Assembly (NCBI GenBank): GCA_002786505.1
Contig: PCTK01000095.1
Location: forward strand, 1 to 8,979
Direction: 5' to 3'
DNA length: 8,979 nt
From: Nitrospinae bacterium CG22_combo_CG10-13_8_21_14_all_47_10
GTDB lineage: Bacteria; Nitrospinota; Nitrospinia; Nitrospinales; VA-1
Shown: one piece after another, positions 7,143 through 8,979 of the stretch
Position numbering within the stretch: the first letter of the stretch is position 1
How the letters are laid out: each line of letters starts with the position of its first letter
Position numbers and translations under genes: made by a program
The notes under the pieces: generated by a model
What the model saw: the letters and a program-made list of their open reading frames with translations, nothing else
What the model was told of the DNA's origin: nothing
Database searches by the model: none

Positions 7143-7348
7143 GCAGGGATGACCTCATCCTTTACGAAGTGCAGGCGAATCAAGGCAGGCTTTTCATTCT
7201 CGTCGAAATGGCAGGATACCGCATCACGAATTTCTTCTTTCAGAGTTTCCATGGAGTCCGCTTCTGTGAAAATCGGATGGCCCAACGCACGGGCCTCAAA
7301 CCCTCCATCACGCGAATCCTCAATCACAAAAATTATCTCGCTATCCAT
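7139..7348 (-). CDS. hicB: HicB-like antitoxin, short form without a DNA-binding domain
   Basis: Protein of 69 residues resembling the short HicB-like proteins often found directly upstream of hicA. It would bind and neutralise HicA. The segment EIIFVIEDSRDGGFEARALG (4-23) followed by PIFTEADSMETLKEEIRDAV is the compact partial RNase-H-like HicB fold. The C-terminus ends after the KDEVIPA strand, so the helix-turn-helix or ribbon-helix-helix domain of longer HicB proteins is absent and autorepression by this protein alone is doubtful. The ATG at 7348 was chosen over the in-frame ATG at 7378 for three reasons: family members begin at this point, GGGAA (7358-7354) sits 5 bases upstream, and the likely -10 overlaps the 7378 ATG. 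The antitoxin gene precedes the toxin, the reverse of the E. coli hicAB order. Confidence 0.8.
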   Translation of the reverse strand: MDSEIIFVIEDSRDGGFEARALGHPIFTEADSMETLKEEIRDAVSCHFDENEKPALIRLHFVKDEVIPA

Positions 7349-7356
7349 GACATTTC

Positions 7357-7368
7357 CCATAGTTGATT
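7357..7368. repeat. 12-bp repeat CCATAGTTGATT, copy 1
   Basis: CCATAGTTGATT occurs here, in the presumed leader of hicB, and again exactly at 7570-7581 next to the -35 of the downstream gene. A near copy, CCATAGTTCAT, lies at 7511-7521. The position near two promoters makes a shared regulatory site conceivable; coincidence is not excluded. Confidence 0.35.
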
Positions 7369-7376
7369 TTTGAGTC

Positions 7377-7406
7377 ATGTTAGCACGAGATCGCTTATCT
7401 TTTCAA
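7377..7406 (-). promoter_or_regulatory. Possible hicBA promoter
   Basis: On the minus strand, TTGAAA (7406-7401) and TAACAT (7382-7377) are separated by 18 bases. Transcription would start near 7370, about 22 bases before the chosen hicB start. The -35 lies within the first codons of the displaced yhaN remnant, so the promoter would span the junction between module and remnant. This assignment rests on consensus matching only. Confidence 0.35.
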
Positions 7407-7492
7407 AACAATCCAGGCAATTCGTCCTCACCTGCCACCAACGCCCCCTCGAAGCCTGCAAAAGCATCGGCGCAAACCCCATTACGGTCTAA
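7400..7492 (+). pseudogene. Displaced 3'-end remnant of a yhaN gene
   Basis: In frame with the TAA at 7490-7492 the sequence reads FSKQSRQFVLTCHQRPLEAC followed by KSIGANPITV, matching the yhaN C-terminus (FSKQRQVLVLTCHQRSLEAY, then KSIGANPITV). It includes the H-loop Cys-His but nothing upstream of it, so it cannot encode a working protein. Nearest to the stop the differences from yhaN are silent, whereas the core has S-to-P and Y-to-C changes. This suggests the sequence was once the true end of a functional gene and is now drifting. The terminator-like hairpin just downstream (7522-7540) supports this being the original operon end. Confidence 0.85.
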
Positions 7493-7521
7493 CCGGACAA
7501 TGCCCGGTGGCCATAGTTCAT

Positions 7522-7540
7522 AAAGCTGAGACAGCTTTTT
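7522..7540 (+). terminator. Intrinsic-terminator-like hairpin behind the yhaN remnant
   Basis: AAAGCTG (7522-7528), loop AGA, CAGCTTT (7532-7538) form a perfect 7-bp stem ending in a run of five T (7536-7540). The stem is short and not GC-rich and the T-run partly belongs to the stem, so efficiency may be modest. It lies 30 bp after the remnant's stop codon, where a yhaN operon terminator would be expected. A weaker 5-bp inverted repeat, ACCGG (7492-7496) with CCGGT (7504-7508), precedes it. Confidence 0.5.
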
Positions 7541-7569
7541 GACCGCCAATTATAGTGATTTCTCATGAG

Positions 7570-7581
7570 CCATAGTTGATT
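7570..7581. repeat. 12-bp repeat CCATAGTTGATT, copy 2
   Basis: Exact second copy of the 12-mer found at 7357-7368, in the same orientation. It abuts and overlaps by two bases the proposed -35 element TTGCTT (7580-7585) of the exported-protein gene. Confidence 0.35.
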
Positions 7582-7608
7582 GCTTCCCACGCTAGTGGAT
7601 GGTATAAC
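7580..7608 (+). promoter_or_regulatory. Promoter of the exported repeat protein, possibly leaderless
   Basis: TTGCTT (7580-7585) and TATAAC (7603-7608) are separated by 17 bases. A transcript would begin about 6-7 bases after the -10, at or next to the A of the ATG at 7615. No purine-rich ribosome site of useful length and spacing lies before that ATG, which agrees with a leaderless message. Confidence 0.45.
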
Positions 7609-7614
7609 TGAAGC

Positions 7615-8925
7615 ATGGCATCATTTCTTTTTGCACGAATTTTTCTGGTGTTTTGGGCAGGGATTTTATTCATTCCCTCCCTTGCTGACGCGAACACATT
7701 TCACCAACTCCTGCAAGAAAAACAGGCATTGGAAAAACAATTCGACGTGCAAACCCTTGAGTGTTTCCCTTTCATAAAAAAAATCGGTTTCACAGAAGAC
7801 CAGGTCCCGCTCATTGAACAATGCCTGACCGGCACCCGAACCTTGAAGGAGGCTTTCACAGACTCCAGGAACCCCGGTTATAAAATTATTGGTATCAGTG
7901 ACCGGTTTCTAAAAACTGCCGGGTTCCACACCATCCTGATTCCCTGGGACGCTCCAAAAAACGAAGTGGTCCAATTCCTGAACGAACAAACAAGCCCTTT
8001 GGAACAAACCGCCTTTCTGGATAAAATCCGTGTCTTGAAACAGGACATTTCCCGAAATCTCCGGATAAAGGAGTTTTATTGTTCCCAGGAGGTTTCCAAT
8101 GACGATTGCTTGCAGGGCTACGAAAATCTGGCCCGGGTGAGGCTCCCGGAAACTCTCAAGACCAGTGGCTGGCAGGAAATCGTCATCACTCACTCTCACA
8201 CCCCGTCAGATGGCCCGGGAAAGCTGATTCTTGGCTTCAACGACTCACCATCAGATATGAGGGAACGCCTGCTGAAAGACCCCTATGAAACCTGGAAGCC
8301 CCTGCAAAAAATGTATGAAAAAATTCAGGAAAAATATGGTGCGGTGTTTAAAGCCAGGCTGTTATTGGAAAATCTGGTCTGCGCCGCGGATATCTCGATG
8401 GAAGAGTGTGAGCAGGGAGCAGAAAACCTTGCCCAGGCCAGCCAAAATACCGATTTCAGGATGCGGCATTGGGGACGGGTAACGCTCAACCGCTATAACA
8501 CCCTGATCCAGGGAGATTTTCACGCGCTCATCCGTTACGATCTGCCGCCGGAAGAAATTCAGAATTATTTTTCCCGCAAGGCCCTGAAAACCCAGGCGGC
8601 GGAAAAGGCATCGCTGGCGATAAAACTGGAGGGACAAACCAAAAATAATTCGACACAGTTAAGAGCAGTCTGCGATCTGGAGAACCTGAGCTCGGCTCTT
8701 TGCGCCAACTCTTTCGAAACTTTCATCCGCTTCGTAAAAAAGAACCGCGACTACCGGGTGCAGACCCCTTGGGACACCCTCATGTTTGTCGATGGGATGC
8801 AACTCGACCGGGTCAACTTTGCCCTCAATTCAAGCTCCCGCAACACCTACCTCTACGTAGATGCCAACAGCGATGACGCTCAACTGGAAGCCTACCTGAA
8901 CCACTACCGGCACACCAACAACTAG
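7615..8925 (+). CDS. Exported four-repeat protein with paired cysteines, function unknown
   Basis: I do not recognise this 436-residue protein. Residues 1-26 form a signal peptide: Arg at 8, a hydrophobic core at 9-20, and a likely signal peptidase I cut after ADA (24-26). The mature part shows four repeats of about 100 residues. Each has two cysteines: C50/C70, C156/C165, C256/C265, C353/C363. After the second Cys comes a helix with a G-x-ENLA-like core in repeats 2 and 3 (GYENLARV, GAENLAQA). Then follow an aromatic and beta-strand (Y89, W186, W286, W386; the three Trp are exactly 100 apart), a further strand, and a P-x-x-x-hydrophobic helix (P114, P212, P311). Even cysteine numbers in an exported protein suggest one disulfide per repeat. 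The start is fixed: an in-frame TGA lies at 7609-7611, and the next Met is M215. It is a single gene behind its own promoter. No catalytic motif is evident, so a binding or structural role is plausible but unproven. Confidence 0.85.
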   Translation: MASFLFARIFLVFWAGILFIPSLADANTFHQLLQEKQALEKQFDVQTLECFPFIKKIGFTEDQVPLIEQCLTGTRTLKEAFTDSRNPGYKIIGISDRFLKTAGFHTILIPWDAPKNEVVQFLNEQTSPLEQTAFLDKIRVLKQDISRNLRIKEFYCSQEVSNDDCLQGYENLARVRLPETLKTSGWQEIVITHSHTPSDGPGKLILGFNDSPSDMRERLLKDPYETWKPLQKMYEKIQEKYGAVFKARLLLENLVCAADISMEECEQGAENLAQASQNTDFRMRHWGRVTLNRYNTLIQGDFHALIRYDLPPEEIQNYFSRKALKTQAAEKASLAIKLEGQTKNNSTQLRAVCDLENLSSALCANSFETFIRFVKKNRDYRVQTPWDTLMFVDGMQLDRVNFALNSSSRNTYLYVDANSDDAQLEAYLNHYRHTNN

Positions 8926-8979
8926 AAACCCCTAACCGTGAGGGTGACTAGCAAGTTATGGGAAAAGCATAACCCCCCT
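8926..8979. other. Downstream end of window with a small inverted repeat
   Basis: The sequence after the last stop codon contains GTTATG (8955-8960) and CATAAC (8968-8973), a perfect 6-bp inverted repeat with the 7-base loop GGAAAAG, followed by a run of C. There is no T-run, so it is not a classical terminator for the gene to its left. The window ends here. Confidence 0.3.

Noticed and set aside
7091..7373. Plus-strand frames opposite hicB and hicA
   Set aside because: The minus-strand proteins match HicB and HicA well, so these are shadows.
7139..7378. hicB start at the ATG at 7378 (79 residues)
   Set aside because: It has no ribosome site, the extra ten residues do not resemble the family, and the probable -10 overlaps that ATG; the start at 7348 is better supported.
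6894..7492. A complete integrative element with integrase at the yhaN 3' end
   Set aside because: The interval between the direct repeats holds only hicBA and promoter sequence; no integrase, recombinase or transposase can be encoded in it.

Overview
The window reads as a stretch of chromosome from a Gram-negative, environmental-type bacterium of intermediate GC content. It holds six intact protein genes, one 3'-end gene remnant and several dispersed palindromic repeats; no rRNA, tRNA or CRISPR array was seen. The lineage cannot be fixed from sequence alone. The gene set (an HD-GYP response regulator, a membrane-anchored YhaN/YhaO pair, an iron-sulfur aldo/keto reductase and a HicBA module) would fit a deltaproteobacterium-like or Nitrospinota-like genome, but that is a weak guess.

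Layout. 1-272 carries two copies, exactly 60 bp apart, of a dRS3-like palindromic repeat and then the leader of a response regulator gene. 273-1361 (+) encodes a REC + HD-GYP protein, a probable cyclic-di-GMP phosphodiesterase. 1362-1541 is filled by a MITE-like imperfect palindrome (1392-1544), whose right end reaches the stop codon of the convergent aldo/keto reductase gene (1542-2756, -). A divergent intergenic region follows (2757-2938), with a good sigma70-type promoter and an inverted repeat overlapping its -35. It drives a two-gene operon: a YhaO/SbcD-like nuclease (2939-4198) and a YhaN-like Rad50/SbcC-type ATPase (4207-6897). These two probably form a DNA-end-processing complex, tethered to the membrane by a TM hairpin in the ATPase.

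The most unusual part is 6827-7540. A HicBA-type toxin-antitoxin pair on the minus strand sits directly against the yhaN stop codon. Behind it lies a second, displaced copy of the yhaN 3' end (7400-7492), followed 30 bp later by an intrinsic-terminator-like hairpin (7522-7540). The simplest reading is that the HicBA module was acquired together with a substitute yhaN 3' end, and that the original end and terminator were pushed downstream.

The last gene (7615-8925, +) encodes an exported protein I do not recognise. It is built of four repeats of about 100 residues, each carrying a cysteine pair, and may be translated from a leaderless mRNA.
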